Source: a virus. Taken from it: 42,163 nucleotides of DNA. The notes beneath the pieces were generated by a model, which saw only the letters and a program-made list of their open reading frames with translations, was not told the DNA's origin and ran no database searches. The DNA is taken from positions 1 through 42,163 of the IMG/VR virus record IMGVR_UViG_3300046791_000578. One strand, 5' to 3'. Shown here in pieces: positions 20,337-29,795 of the stretch. How positions within the stretch are numbered: position 1 is the stretch's first letter; each line of letters begins with the position of its first letter. Both the position numbers and the translations under genes were made by a program.

Positions 20337-22069
20337 TGCCACGCGGCCTCCGGCGTGACGTTGCCCGTGATGCTGCCGGGTCCGGTGCAGTTGCCGACCG
20401 CGCTGATGGACCACACGATGGTGTCGTTGGCCACCACGTTGCAGCCCGAGCCCGAGCCCGTCAGACGCTTCGCCCCGGGGGCCGCATCGCACGCCATCGA
20501 AAAGTCGCACGCCCCTCCGGCGCTCGTGCCCGTGAAGACGACGTTCGTCGAGCCCCCGGTGCCCGAGGCGCTCCAGTAGAAGCTCAGAGCCTTGAGGGTG
20601 GTGCCCTGCGGCGGCGTGAGAAGCGCTCCGAACGTGGCGGCACTGACGGTCGTGTTGACCAAGATGCTCGGCATGTAGAAAAGCGTCGTGTTGGTGAGCA
20701 CCCGCTCGGCCCCGCCGTCCAGGGCGCAGCTGTTCGCGGTCTGCAGCATGATTGCCCCCACGTCCTGGTCGTAGCCGTAGCCGCCCGGGCCCTTCCACTG
20801 CCCGTCCCACACTGGCGTCGACGGGCACGCGATGCGGTCAGCCGTCTTGATGGCCTGAAAAATCATCCCGTCTCTGATGATGACGTTCCCGAAGTCGTCG
20901 ACCCCGAAGGTCGTGCCCCGGAAGGTGGTGCTCTGCGCGTTCGACTTGCCCGTGCCGAAGACCTGAATCGCGAGCCCGCCGTCCTGGTAGTTGATGCCGC
21001 CGTCCTCTTCCTTGGGAAAGTTTCCAAGCGTGAGGTAGCCGTGGAACGCCGAGGCGTTGTTCATGCTCATCCGCGAGCGCAGGGTGATGAAGCAGCCGCC
21101 GACGTCGCCGGCCCCTGGCGAGCAGGACAGCGTCGCGTGGCCGTCGGACGCGCTGCCGTCGATGAAGCTCGCCTCGCTGTCCTGGTTGATGCCGCCGATG
21201 ACTTCGCCGCGTGCCAGCACCTGGAACACGGCTGCGCCGTTCGGATTCTGTACGTCCATCAGGGTGACCCCGACCGGGCGCGTGATGCCCGACTTCACCT
21301 GAAACTGATGGTCCGTCGAGCCGTCGCCGATGAGCCGCGCCGACCTGTAGGTGACTCCGGCCGCCGCGGTCATCAGCCCGCCGTTGAGCGTCAGCGTGTT
21401 CAGAGCCAGGGAGCCGAACGTGTCCATGGTTGCATAGGGCGTTCCGTTGTTTTTCCACTGCTGCGTGTAGCCGTTCGTGCGCTCGACACCCGGAGAGTCG
21501 ATGACCACGGTCGGCTGATTTGCTCCGGGGTCCAGGTTGCTCGAGAGCAGCAGGGGTACGTTGGACGCGTAGCCAACAACTCCAGGCGCAGCGACGTAGG
21601 CGGCCGTAGAGATTCCATCGGGGAAAGTCTTCACGCCGCTGAAGGTCTGGGCGCCAGCGGTCACGATGCCCGCGTCTCCAACCCCGGCAGGCAGCGCGCT
21701 TATCGAGGGCGAGGCTCCTCCGCTCGAGACGACGGGCTTTATCGCGGCGACGGTCGACACGCCGCTGCCGCCGGCGCCGAAGAGAACGGACCACCCTCCG
21801 TGCTGGCACGAGAACCATCCCGCGTCGGCCACGCATTGAAGCCCGCCGCCGACCGGGCAGCCTCCGAGGTCCTCGACGCGGGGGAGGCAGGTCGACGCGT
21901 AGGCTACGCCGGAGTCCGCCGCGACCGTGAGCTTGTCGCTGAAGGTCTTACCTCGAAGCTGCTGGGCGGGGTCCGCGTTCACCGCGCCCCGGAGCGTGGG
22001 CGTCGCGTCGGGGAACGGCTGTGGCTGAGACGTCGTGGCCAGCAGCAGCATCGAGAGAAGTCGTCTCAT
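20333..22069 (-). CDS. Tail fibre-like protein with N-terminal signal sequence
   Basis: 578 residues. The first 15 residues (MRRLLSMLLLATTSQ) look like a signal peptide, unusual for a tail protein. The body is glycine/asparagine-rich, repetitive and beta-like. It includes segments such as GAQTFSGVKTFPDGI and GSLALNTLTLNGG, typical of phage fibre shafts. The last 100 residues form a Cys-rich beta domain. It is coupled to the next gene. It is either a fibre or an exported surface protein of the lysogen. Confidence 0.65.
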   Translation of the reverse strand: MRRLLSMLLLATTSQPQPFPDATPTLRGAVNADPAQQLRGKTFSDKLTVAADSGVAYASTCLPRVEDLGGCPVGGGLQCVADAGWFSCQHGGWSVLFGAGGSGVSTVAAIKPVVSSGGASPSISALPAGVGDAGIVTAGAQTFSGVKTFPDGISTAAYVAAPGVVGYASNVPLLLSSNLDPGANQPTVVIDSPGVERTNGYTQQWKNNGTPYATMDTFGSLALNTLTLNGGLMTAAAGVTYRSARLIGDGSTDHQFQVKSGITRPVGVTLMDVQNPNGAAVFQVLARGEVIGGINQDSEASFIDGSASDGHATLSCSPGAGDVGGCFITLRSRMSMNNASAFHGYLTLGNFPKEEDGGINYQDGGLAIQVFGTGKSNAQSTTFRGTTFGVDDFGNVIIRDGMIFQAIKTADRIACPSTPVWDGQWKGPGGYGYDQDVGAIMLQTANSCALDGGAERVLTNTTLFYMPSILVNTTVSAATFGALLTPPQGTTLKALSFYWSASGTGGSTNVVFTGTSAGGACDFSMACDAAPGAKRLTGSGSGCNVVANDTIVWSISAVGNCTGPGSITGNVTPEAAWQ

Positions 22070-22094
22070 CGCGCCGCCTCCTCGTTCGTCGACA

Positions 22095-22850
22095 TCACCA
22101 AAGCCCGTAACGCGAAGAGAGATAGGAAAGAACCTGAGCGTCTTCGCTTGGCGTTGCGGGCAACACCGTCCCGTCGTTCGACGTGGTCACGATGACTTCC
22201 GAAAGGTCTGCGTCCATCGAGCCGAGCAAATCCATATTGGTGGCCAGGGTGCCGGCCGTGCCGAGGCTTGAGCTGAAGGCGCCGTTGTCGACGCGAACGA
22301 GAACCTCGTTTGCATGTTCGAATGACGTGCTCACGCCATACGCATCGATGGTGATGAGATGGTTGCCGGTCACGGCGGAGGCGGTCACGCTGAACCCGAG
22401 GCCAGGCTTTCCGTTCAACCGATCGGTCGCGATTCCGACGTTCGCGTCGAGAAGGCCCTCGTAGGCACCGGTTCCGCTCCACGCTCCTACGAAGTACATG
22501 CGAAAACCGATTTGCTGGTTCACCGCGGTCGACACGCTCATGATGTCGCCGCGGGAAGTGTCAAAACGGATCGTCGGCAGCCCGTTGATTCCGCTCGCGA
22601 CGAGCAGCGGTTGGTGCCCTGCCGTCGACTGGGAAGCGTTGTGGCCGTTCGTGGATTGGTCCGCCCACGCGCTGACCCGACTCGCGACGGACGTTACGCC
22701 CACGTCAGCGCGAATCCACATCTTCAGATTCGCCAACGACGCTGGCGTGAACGGGGCCGAAGGCGCTCGATTCGTCCTTTGAGCCGAGCTCGAAAGAAAG
22801 GGCGAATCGCCCATCAGCTGCGAGAGCAGGATCAGGACGAGAGCGCGCAC
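22095..22850 (-). CDS. Lectin-like (ConA fold) protein with signal-like N-terminus
   Basis: 251 residues. MRALVLILLSQLMG is hydrophobic and signal-like. From residue 36, LANLKMWIRADVGVT, VSAWADQST, HQPLLVASGINGLPTIRFD, YFVGAWSG, and the ending VLSYLSSRYGLW follow the concanavalin-like domains that occur in phage tail and surface proteins. Likely a carbohydrate-binding component. Confidence 0.65.
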   Translation of the reverse strand: MRALVLILLSQLMGDSPFLSSSAQRTNRAPSAPFTPASLANLKMWIRADVGVTSVASRVSAWADQSTNGHNASQSTAGHQPLLVASGINGLPTIRFDTSRGDIMSVSTAVNQQIGFRMYFVGAWSGTGAYEGLLDANVGIATDRLNGKPGLGFSVTASAVTGNHLITIDAYGVSTSFEHANEVLVRVDNGAFSSSLGTAGTLATNMDLLGSMDADLSEVIVTTSNDGTVLPATPSEDAQVLSYLSSRYGLW

Positions 22851-22862
22851 GTTGAAGCTCCT

Positions 22863-23225
22863 TCAGTGGGTGCCGGTGAGGTACACGGCGCCGCCGTCGA
22901 CCGCGCTCTGGCAGGCCAGGAGCGTCCCGCCGTCCGCCGCGTAGAATGATTCGAGGTAGGCGAGGTTCGCCGGCATCGGACGATTGTTCGCGGTCCCGCC
23001 GTCGTAGCTCGTGTCGAAGACGAGGTTGACGTCGGCGCCCATCACGCGAACCATGTACTTCCCGTTGGTGACGATCTGCATGGCCGATCCCGCGGCCGCA
23101 CAGCTGAAGGCGTAGTTCTTCGATTGGTCGAGCCACACGCCCGTCGCGGTGGGAGGCGGGCCGGCCCAAGCCGCGGCCGCGAGGACGACGACCAAAAGAA
23201 GCGAGGCGAGAGAGGTCTTTCGCAT
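22863..23225 (-). CDS. Exported small beta-rich protein
   Basis: 120 residues. A textbook signal peptide (MRKTSLASLLLVVVLAAAAWA, cleavage after AWA) is followed by a compact beta-type domain with VWLDQSKNYAFSCAA and two further Cys. The body resembles small phage neck/tail accessory proteins, but the signal peptide indicates export. It is divergent from the lipoprotein gene at 23406, with 180 bp between them and no clear promoter visible. Confidence 0.65.
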   Translation of the reverse strand: MRKTSLASLLLVVVLAAAAWAGPPPTATGVWLDQSKNYAFSCAAAGSAMQIVTNGKYMVRVMGADVNLVFDTSYDGGTANNRPMPANLAYLESFYAADGGTLLACQSAVDGGAVYLTGTH

Positions 23226-23405
23226 GAGCCAATCTTCTCTCGTCGCGTGGACAGCAAACTTCAGGGCGTGAGCTTGGAGTCGGAGAGATTGACGATCTGA
23301 CCTTCGGTCACGTACCCGTGCCAGAGGCAGCTCGGCGGAGTCACCGACCTGATGCTCGGCTTGACGGGTTGGCTCGGCTCATCGCGAGAAGCCAGGATGG
23401 GAACC

Positions 23406-23651
23406 ATGAAAATGACCCTCGTCGCCGTGATGATTCTGCTGCTGTCTGGATGCGGTCCGAGCACGTGCCATCAGTTCGCAGGTGACCCGGTTTCGTTCTC
23501 GCGGTGCTCGTACGCCGAACGCGGCTGCGAAGAGCGCTGGGGCGAGCGCATCCAGGCGTTCTATTGCCTCCCGGCGTCTGACAATCAGTCATCGATGACG
23601 TGCACGTGCATCGGCCAGCCAGCGCCATCGTCGTCGCGGAACCTCGACTAA
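23406..23651 (+). CDS. Lipoprotein moron inside the late operon
   Basis: 81 residues from ATG 23406 (an ATG at 23397 is an alternative), on the strand opposite all its neighbours. MKMTLVAVMILLLSGC is a lipoprotein signal with Cys16 in the lipobox. The mature part has six more Cys. Its stop is immediately followed by the end of the tail tip gene. Strand, size and export signal fit a moron expressed in the lysogen. Confidence 0.7.
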   Translation: MKMTLVAVMILLLSGCGPSTCHQFAGDPVSFSRCSYAERGCEERWGERIQAFYCLPASDNQSSMTCTCIGQPAPSSSRNLD

Positions 23652-26462
23652 TCACTTGACGACAAACGAACAGGAATCGTTGGCGTCGGTGGTGATTGTT
23701 CCGCTGCCGGTGAAACGCGACCAGCGCATTTTAACGTTAATTTGCGCACCGCCGAAGCTGGCCAGCTGCGGGCGAGTGAGATTCCAAACGCCCGAGAATT
23801 GATGGTGGGTGTTGGCCGCGTTGAAATAGAAGCGCAGCGGCGTGCCGTCGAAGGTGTTGCCGTCGATGTCCGTCAAGCGCGGGAAGAACTCGACGCCCGT
23901 GGCCGCCGTGTCGCTGAAGCACGTGGTGGTGAACAAAACCACGATGTCGTTTTCATTCGGCTGGAAGCTTCCAACCTCGGCAGAATCAAGGTTGACGTTC
24001 GCCTCGCTTCCGAAGTCGGCCGGGGTGCCAGAGGCGATGGTTTTCGAGCCGATCGATTGCGTCTGCTCTCCCACAACGAGCATGTCTTGCGGCTTGATCT
24101 CGATGGAGTCGAAGAGAAAGTCTGTCGAGGTGGGGGAGCTGAACGATGCCTTGCGCACACCGATTCTGGCCCATCGGTCGTTCGTCGAGGTGATGAAGAC
24201 GATCGTCCCTCGGCGCTGCCACAGCTGGTTGAGAATCGAGGGGTCGGACGTGCTGTGCACCAGGTCGAGCGAGAGGTCTTGAACCTGCGTGACCCCGTCG
24301 TCAGAATACGTCTTCATGTACAGCTCGACCGAGCCGGTGCCGCCGTCGTTGTCTTTGAAAAACCACGAAACGTTGTAGTAGCGACCCTGCTCGATTTGGA
24401 ACGTCTCCCCGCGGATGTCGGCGGACGAGGCCGAGGGGTCGATCGTGAGGCAGCGCTCGCCGGAGCGAACGTCGGAGCCGGTGACCTCGTCTATTTCCGT
24501 GCCCCAATCGCCGGAGATCATCTCCCAGTGGTCGGGCGGACCGACGGGGTTCAGCATGCTTTCGAAGCCGCCGTTTAGCGGCTGCCGGCCCCACCACGCC
24601 CCCATCTCGAGGTGCTGTGGAGACGCCTGGCCGGCGACGAACGAAGCCTCGGCAGACGGCTGCCCGCGCACGAGCTTCGATGCGTTGAACCCGCGCTGAA
24701 TGGTCTTCCCGTAGTAGGTCGCCCCGGGCAAGAGGTCGCTCACCTCGAGCGTGGTCGACTTGGTGAGCCCCTTCAGCGTCGTGTCGTCCGGGGTGAAGCC
24801 GGGCGAGGGCGAGAGGTGGACCTCGTACTCGCCGAGCAGCGCGCGCTTGTCGGTCGACAGGTCGAGCTGCACCCGGGTGCCACCGACCGTGTCGAGGAAG
24901 TTCATCTTGGGCGTTTTGACGCCCTGGAAGAGCGAGAGCTGATGCCCGGACGTCCCCTTGGGAGCGTGCTCTCGATGGATAGTCTTCGCGATGTGGACCT
25001 TCGCCCCGATGGTCGGCAGCCCGCGCAGCTCGAGCTTCGTTTTGAGCTTCCCGCCCTCGAAGCTTTGCGTCCACCCAGTGACGGCGAGCGTCTGGTCGGC
25101 GTCGAAGTGCAGGCCGTTCGCCGTGAACTTTATCATGTCATTCAGCTCGACCCACGGGAACCCGCGCCGCAGCTCGGTGGACAGGTGCGCCGTGGGCTCC
25201 TTGCAGTCGGAGAGGGCCGCGTTCGCGAACGCCGTCGCCTCGGTCGAGCTGTCGATGTTGCTGTTCTCGTCCTCCTGAATCTCCGCCCACAGCTCGCCGT
25301 ACTTCGCGATGGACGTCGAGTCGGCGACGTTCACCTCCTTGCGCTTCGGCGTTCCGTCCGGCCAGAGGTCCGCGCGGTCCGCGTAGACGACCCGCCACGA
25401 GTTCCGAATCTCCGCGATGTCCACCGAGAGCGCGTCGGGGTCCGAGTAGTCCGACGCGTCGAACGAAAAATCGGGCGCGTCCATCCCGACGACGAAGGCC
25501 CGGTTCGGCTCGTAGAGCGTGAACTGAAAGTCCGTCGATCGCCACTTGTATCGGACGTCCCAGCCGATCTGATGGGCGAGCGCGACGACGGCGTCGAGCG
25601 TGAACGTTCGCGCCTGAAGAAACTGACGAATCTCCCACCCGGGGCTCGCCGGAACGTAGAGCGTGACCGTCGGGTCGCCGCTCAGCTTGTTGTCGTCGAG
25701 GATGTTCTGCATGATCTGCTCGACGTCGTTCCCGGCGGTCGTCGTCGCGCCGACGTAGTCCCACTTCGCCGTGCCGTCGGTCTGGTTCGCCCCGGTCGTC
25801 CAGACCGGCTCCGTCGAGCCCGTCGTTCCGGCCTGGCTGCAGACGAGGAACTTGTTGAGCCCGGGGTCGGCGTCGCCTCGCGTCGCCGGCAGCACGTAGA
25901 AGACAGGCGACGTCGTCACGACGAGGCCAGGCTCCCAGACGCGCAGCGGCACGGCCGTGCCCGCGACCGCGGCGAAGCTGTAGACGAGCTCCGTCTTCAC
26001 GTACTGCTGCGCGAGGCGGCCGGCGAGGCCGCGGCAGGAAAGCTCGACGTCCCGCCCCTTGCCCGCGTCGATCGTGTCGATGCGCCCGCGGAAGATCTCG
26101 AACCAGTCTCCAGACGCGGGCTGCCTGTCCATCGGCACGATGGCCGTCTCCACCTTCACCTCGCGGGTGAGGGCGAGCAGCGGAACGTAGCTGGCGCTCG
26201 GGGCGAACCCGCGGTTGAGCCCGGAGGCCTGCATCAGCGGGGCGAGGCTCAGCTTCCCAAGCTCGCGCAACAGAGCGATGCTGCAGGTCATGTGCGGCTG
26301 GTCGACCTTCTCTTGGATCTGAACGGTCTTGACGGCGTTGTAGCCCGGGTAACTCGTCAGGTCGCGGAAGGTCCCGCCGCCGTCCTTCACCGAAACGCGG
26401 ACGTGCTCGCCCTGAACGCCCGAGTCGAGCACGACCTGCTGTGCCGCGGAGATGGTTCTCAT
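23652..26462 (-). CDS. Tail tip/hub protein (Tal- or gpJ-like)
   Basis: 936 residues from ATG 26462 (ATGA overlap); the frame runs on upstream but covers the previous gene. The N-terminal 350 residues have the strand-rich character of tail hub proteins (EIFRGRIDTIDAG, VELSCRGLAGRLAQQ, ILDDNKLSGD). A long central part follows, then a fibronectin-like stretch near 570-630. A carbohydrate-binding-like domain starts near NGGFESMLN (about 660), and a beta-rich C-terminus closes it. It follows the tape measure and Dit-like genes, the normal place of the tip protein that contacts the cell. Confidence 0.75.
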   Translation of the reverse strand: MRTISAAQQVVLDSGVQGEHVRVSVKDGGGTFRDLTSYPGYNAVKTVQIQEKVDQPHMTCSIALLRELGKLSLAPLMQASGLNRGFAPSASYVPLLALTREVKVETAIVPMDRQPASGDWFEIFRGRIDTIDAGKGRDVELSCRGLAGRLAQQYVKTELVYSFAAVAGTAVPLRVWEPGLVVTTSPVFYVLPATRGDADPGLNKFLVCSQAGTTGSTEPVWTTGANQTDGTAKWDYVGATTTAGNDVEQIMQNILDDNKLSGDPTVTLYVPASPGWEIRQFLQARTFTLDAVVALAHQIGWDVRYKWRSTDFQFTLYEPNRAFVVGMDAPDFSFDASDYSDPDALSVDIAEIRNSWRVVYADRADLWPDGTPKRKEVNVADSTSIAKYGELWAEIQEDENSNIDSSTEATAFANAALSDCKEPTAHLSTELRRGFPWVELNDMIKFTANGLHFDADQTLAVTGWTQSFEGGKLKTKLELRGLPTIGAKVHIAKTIHREHAPKGTSGHQLSLFQGVKTPKMNFLDTVGGTRVQLDLSTDKRALLGEYEVHLSPSPGFTPDDTTLKGLTKSTTLEVSDLLPGATYYGKTIQRGFNASKLVRGQPSAEASFVAGQASPQHLEMGAWWGRQPLNGGFESMLNPVGPPDHWEMISGDWGTEIDEVTGSDVRSGERCLTIDPSASSADIRGETFQIEQGRYYNVSWFFKDNDGGTGSVELYMKTYSDDGVTQVQDLSLDLVHSTSDPSILNQLWQRRGTIVFITSTNDRWARIGVRKASFSSPTSTDFLFDSIEIKPQDMLVVGEQTQSIGSKTIASGTPADFGSEANVNLDSAEVGSFQPNENDIVVLFTTTCFSDTAATGVEFFPRLTDIDGNTFDGTPLRFYFNAANTHHQFSGVWNLTRPQLASFGGAQINVKMRWSRFTGSGTITTDANDSCSFVVK

Positions 26463-27241
26463 TTGGCCTTCAGGTCGACGTCGAGAATGTCTCTCGGCCC
26501 CGTGGCGGTCTTCACGGTCGTCGCCTTGACCTGCCCGTACGCTCGGCGCGAGCCCTGCTCGGGAATCAGGTCGCCGCGAAGGTCCACGAACGGCGTCGGG
26601 CCGAAGGCTGCGTCGGCCGCGTGGACGGCGGCAGGCCAAGAGTCCTGCCAGAGGTACGGGCAGACGACGAGGTCGTCGAACGCGCTCCCAATGCTGCCGG
26701 AGCCCGCGAGCACGACGTCGCCGCTCGAGATGGAGAAGATGGTGGAGAAGTTGGCCCCGTCGTTGCGAACGCCGTCGACCCACTTCGCGCCGTCCGAGCG
26801 CAGCACGTAATGCGTCCAGTCGCCGGAATCTATCAGGTTCCACGTCGCGACCGTGTACGGCGCGGCGAGCCCGAGGCCGGTCGTGCTCCAGCTGGAGCCC
26901 GTCGCGATGAGGAGCGACGCGGCCCCGTACTTCTTCACCGAGGTCGAGATGCTTATGGAGCCGCTCGTCGGGCTCCCGGGCCACCCCTTCGAGCTGTAGA
27001 CGTGCGCGTCGAACGACCACACGTCGCCTGCGCCGATGAGAAGCTGCTCCCAGCTGAACGACGCGCCGACGACCAGCGGCACGCTCTTGAAGCCGAGGTC
27101 GTATTTTCGCGTCTGGCGCGTGATGCGCGTCGTGCCGTCGACGGCCTCGCCGACGTCGCCGACGTCCCTGCGCTCGCCCTTCACGTCAGCCGTGGCGACG
27201 ATGGACGAGATGGCGATGCCGTTGAGCGTCAGGATGGTCAT
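26459..27241 (-). CDS. Distal tail (Dit-like) protein with LamG-like insert
   Basis: 260 residues. The N-terminal MTILTLNGIAISSIVATADV with TTRITRQTRKYDLGFKSVPL resembles the first strands of distal tail proteins. The middle (about 75-200) reads like a lectin/LamG insert (YGAASLLIATGSSW, PYTVATWNLIDSGDWTHYVL). The position right after the tape measure gene supports a Dit or baseplate hub role. Confidence 0.65.
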   Translation of the reverse strand: MTILTLNGIAISSIVATADVKGERRDVGDVGEAVDGTTRITRQTRKYDLGFKSVPLVVGASFSWEQLLIGAGDVWSFDAHVYSSKGWPGSPTSGSISISTSVKKYGAASLLIATGSSWSTTGLGLAAPYTVATWNLIDSGDWTHYVLRSDGAKWVDGVRNDGANFSTIFSISSGDVVLAGSGSIGSAFDDLVVCPYLWQDSWPAAVHAADAAFGPTPFVDLRGDLIPEQGSRRAYGQVKATTVKTATGPRDILDVDLKAK

Positions 27242-27244
27242 GGC

Positions 27245-29794
27245 TTAGGGGGTCGGGGTGCCGTGCTTCTGGAACCTCTCGCGCTTTCGGAGGTTCTCGA
27301 TCAGCTCGTGAAGCTTCGCTTCGGTGAGCAGGCTTCCCTGAACGGTGACGCTGACGTTTCCTCCTCCGCCCCCGGGCACCGTCTGAGTCGCGTTGAATCG
27401 CGCCTGGTCGATGCGGAAGCCGGAGGGAACGTTCGTCAGCTGGGCGTTCAGCTTGCTCATCGAGGTGGCCGTCTTCGCGGTCGCCTCGCCTAGGTCTTTC
27501 ACATTTGCAGTGGCCTGCTCGGCGACGTCGGTCTTGATCTCCGTGTCCTTCTTGCTCGGGTCGTCGTCGAAGAAGTGCGTGAACGTGTCGCCGAGCCCGG
27601 CCCACATCGCCTTCACCTTGTCCTGAGCCTGCTGGGCGCCCCTCTGAAACGAATTCTCGATCTTGGAGATCGCCAGCGCGGCGTCGTTGAGACCGACCTG
27701 CGCCAAAAGGTTTCTGATGGCCTCGAACACCCAGGCGAGGAACGTCTGAATTCCGTTCGACACCTCGAGCAGGGCGATCCCGACGATGGTGAACAGGGCG
27801 CCGAGGAGCTTCAGCACGAATCGCATCGGGTCGAGCACGCTGATGAGGCTCTGGAACGCGCCCAGAATCTCGCCGAGCGACTCGATGGCCGGGCCGATCC
27901 CGTCGAAGAGCTTCGTCAGGAAGTCTCCGATGTGGCTGAGCATCCGGCCGACCTCGCGGAGGGGGCCGTTGAGGACGGCGCCGATCACCTTCACGAGACC
28001 GTCGATGCCTTGCATGAACGAGTCGAGCCCGGAGACCAGCGCGTTGAGCCCCGGCTTCAGCGCATCGATCAGATCGACCAGCACCTTGTTGCTGATGTCG
28101 GTAATCTCCGCGAATCGCTTGAAGTGCCCTAAGATTTCGATGAGGACGGCGGCGATGGCGCCCCACCATCCGCCCTGCTGGAAGCCCTGGATGCCGGCCT
28201 GCACCACCTGGCCAAACTCGCCGAGCTTGCTCACGAAGCTACCGACGAGGGAGCCTATCTCAGAGATTGAGTTCTGCAGCAGCTGGGCCGCCTTCGTCGC
28301 CTCATCCGTCCTGATGTTCTTGAACCCTTCGACCGCCTTTTCCGCCTGCTTGGCCATCTCCTCCTGCGCAGCCAGCGCCTGCATGGCGAAGTCGTAGCCC
28401 TCGACGTCGAGGTTCTTCTTGGCGTCCGCCGCCGCGGCCTGCTCGTTGATGATTCCGAGCTGCGCCTGCGTGTACTGCTCCTGGGCGTCGTAGTAATCCT
28501 TGAAGCCCTTCGTTGCCTGCGCCCAGATGTCCTTTGGCGCGGCGCCGATGTTCGCGAAGCTGTTCTGCGCCTCGACCCCCTGGTTCGTGACTCCGGCGAT
28601 CTTGTGCGCCGTGTCCGTCTCGGCGAAGTGTTCTTGGGTGAGCTTCTCGGCCAGGGCCTTCGCGGCGCGAAACTCTTCCTCCATCTTCTGCGCCGCGCCC
28701 TTCATGCGCTCGATGTCAGCGACGACCTTGTCGGCCATCTTGTTGTGCGCTTTGCCCGCCTCTTCGAACGACTTCGAGTTGTTCGACCAGACGGTTTGAA
28801 TTCTCTCGCCGGCGTTCGCCACCACCGTCGTCAGCTCTTCCTGCATGCTCTCCAAGGCTTTGCCGGCGGCGGAGAAATCGCCGGTCGCGGCGCTGACGAC
28901 GGCGCTCGCCACTCCGGCGAGAAGTGTTCCCACGAACTCGAAGGTGGCGCCGATGATGAGCCCGGCCGTGACAAGGCCCTTCATCACGGCGGTGAGCACG
29001 GTGACGGCGTCGTTCAACGCCTCCGCGCCCGCCTTGCTGTGAAGGAATTTCTCGGCGAGGTCAGCCATCGCGGGGGCGAGCTGGCCGGCCACTCGCGTGG
29101 CCACGCCCTCGACCGCCGCCTTGATGCGATCGACGTTCTCGTTGAACTCGGTCGCCGCGCGGACGGTCTTCGTGTCCATCGTCACGCCGAGACGATCCGC
29201 CTCTTCCCCGAGCGCGCGAATCCCGTCGCGACCCTCGTTGAGGAACGGAATCATCTGCTTTCCGGCCTTGCCGAAAAGGTCGACCGCGAGCGTCGTCTTC
29301 GACGCGCCGTCGCTCATCTTCGAGAACTTCTCGGCCAGGTCGCCCAGGACGTCGCCGCCGCTCCGCGTGGCGCCCGTCGCGTCTTTCACGCTCACGCCCA
29401 AAGCGTGGAACAGGTTCACCTGCTCCTTGCCACCGGCTGCGGCCGCGGCGAGCTTCTGGTCGAGCTTTCCGAGCGACTGCGCGAACTCCTCGGTCGAAAG
29501 CTTGGAAATCTTCGCCGCGTAGGCCAGCCGGCTGAACTCCTCGACGGGGAGGCCCGTCTGCTGGGCGAGCTTACCCATCTTGTCGGCGGCCTCGGCGCCC
29601 TGAAGCACGAACTCGCCGAGCTTCTCGGCTGCCTCAAATGCGAGGTGGCCGATCTCCTTGAACACCTCGAAGTTAAGGAGGCCTTCAGTCGCATCCCCGG
29701 CTTCCTTCAGCTTGTGCTTGATGTCATCCAAGCCCTTCTTCAGCTCGGCCGTCTCGAGCTGCATGTCTACGATGAGAGATTCTAGCTTGGCCAT
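27245..29794 (-). CDS. Tail tape measure protein
   Basis: 849 residues, the longest helical protein of the window. The Lys/Ala/Glu-rich N-terminus resembles tape measures (IVDMQLETAELKKGLDDI). Hydrophobic patches near 255-310 and 640-680 alternate with amphipathic helices, and a C-terminal Gly-rich turn (VPGGGGGNVSVTVQG) matches many relatives. It sets tail length and is ejected with DNA. At about 0.15 nm per residue the tail would be near 125 nm, an estimate. Confidence 0.88.
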   Translation of the reverse strand: MAKLESLIVDMQLETAELKKGLDDIKHKLKEAGDATEGLLNFEVFKEIGHLAFEAAEKLGEFVLQGAEAADKMGKLAQQTGLPVEEFSRLAYAAKISKLSTEEFAQSLGKLDQKLAAAAAGGKEQVNLFHALGVSVKDATGATRSGGDVLGDLAEKFSKMSDGASKTTLAVDLFGKAGKQMIPFLNEGRDGIRALGEEADRLGVTMDTKTVRAATEFNENVDRIKAAVEGVATRVAGQLAPAMADLAEKFLHSKAGAEALNDAVTVLTAVMKGLVTAGLIIGATFEFVGTLLAGVASAVVSAATGDFSAAGKALESMQEELTTVVANAGERIQTVWSNNSKSFEEAGKAHNKMADKVVADIERMKGAAQKMEEEFRAAKALAEKLTQEHFAETDTAHKIAGVTNQGVEAQNSFANIGAAPKDIWAQATKGFKDYYDAQEQYTQAQLGIINEQAAAADAKKNLDVEGYDFAMQALAAQEEMAKQAEKAVEGFKNIRTDEATKAAQLLQNSISEIGSLVGSFVSKLGEFGQVVQAGIQGFQQGGWWGAIAAVLIEILGHFKRFAEITDISNKVLVDLIDALKPGLNALVSGLDSFMQGIDGLVKVIGAVLNGPLREVGRMLSHIGDFLTKLFDGIGPAIESLGEILGAFQSLISVLDPMRFVLKLLGALFTIVGIALLEVSNGIQTFLAWVFEAIRNLLAQVGLNDAALAISKIENSFQRGAQQAQDKVKAMWAGLGDTFTHFFDDDPSKKDTEIKTDVAEQATANVKDLGEATAKTATSMSKLNAQLTNVPSGFRIDQARFNATQTVPGGGGGNVSVTVQGSLLTEAKLHELIENLRKRERFQKHGTPTP

Positions 29795-29795
29795 C

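Noticed and set aside
20012-22195. Long plus-strand reading frame (727 codons) in the fibre region
   Set aside because: It is antisense to the fibre gene, Arg-rich and without motifs. This is a product of high GC content; the minus-strand genes have coherent domains and coupled starts.
24612-26810. Long plus-strand reading frame (732 codons) opposite the tail tip gene
   Set aside because: Same reason: Arg/Val/Leu-rich shadow frame with no recognisable domain, opposite a gene with clear tail-protein character.
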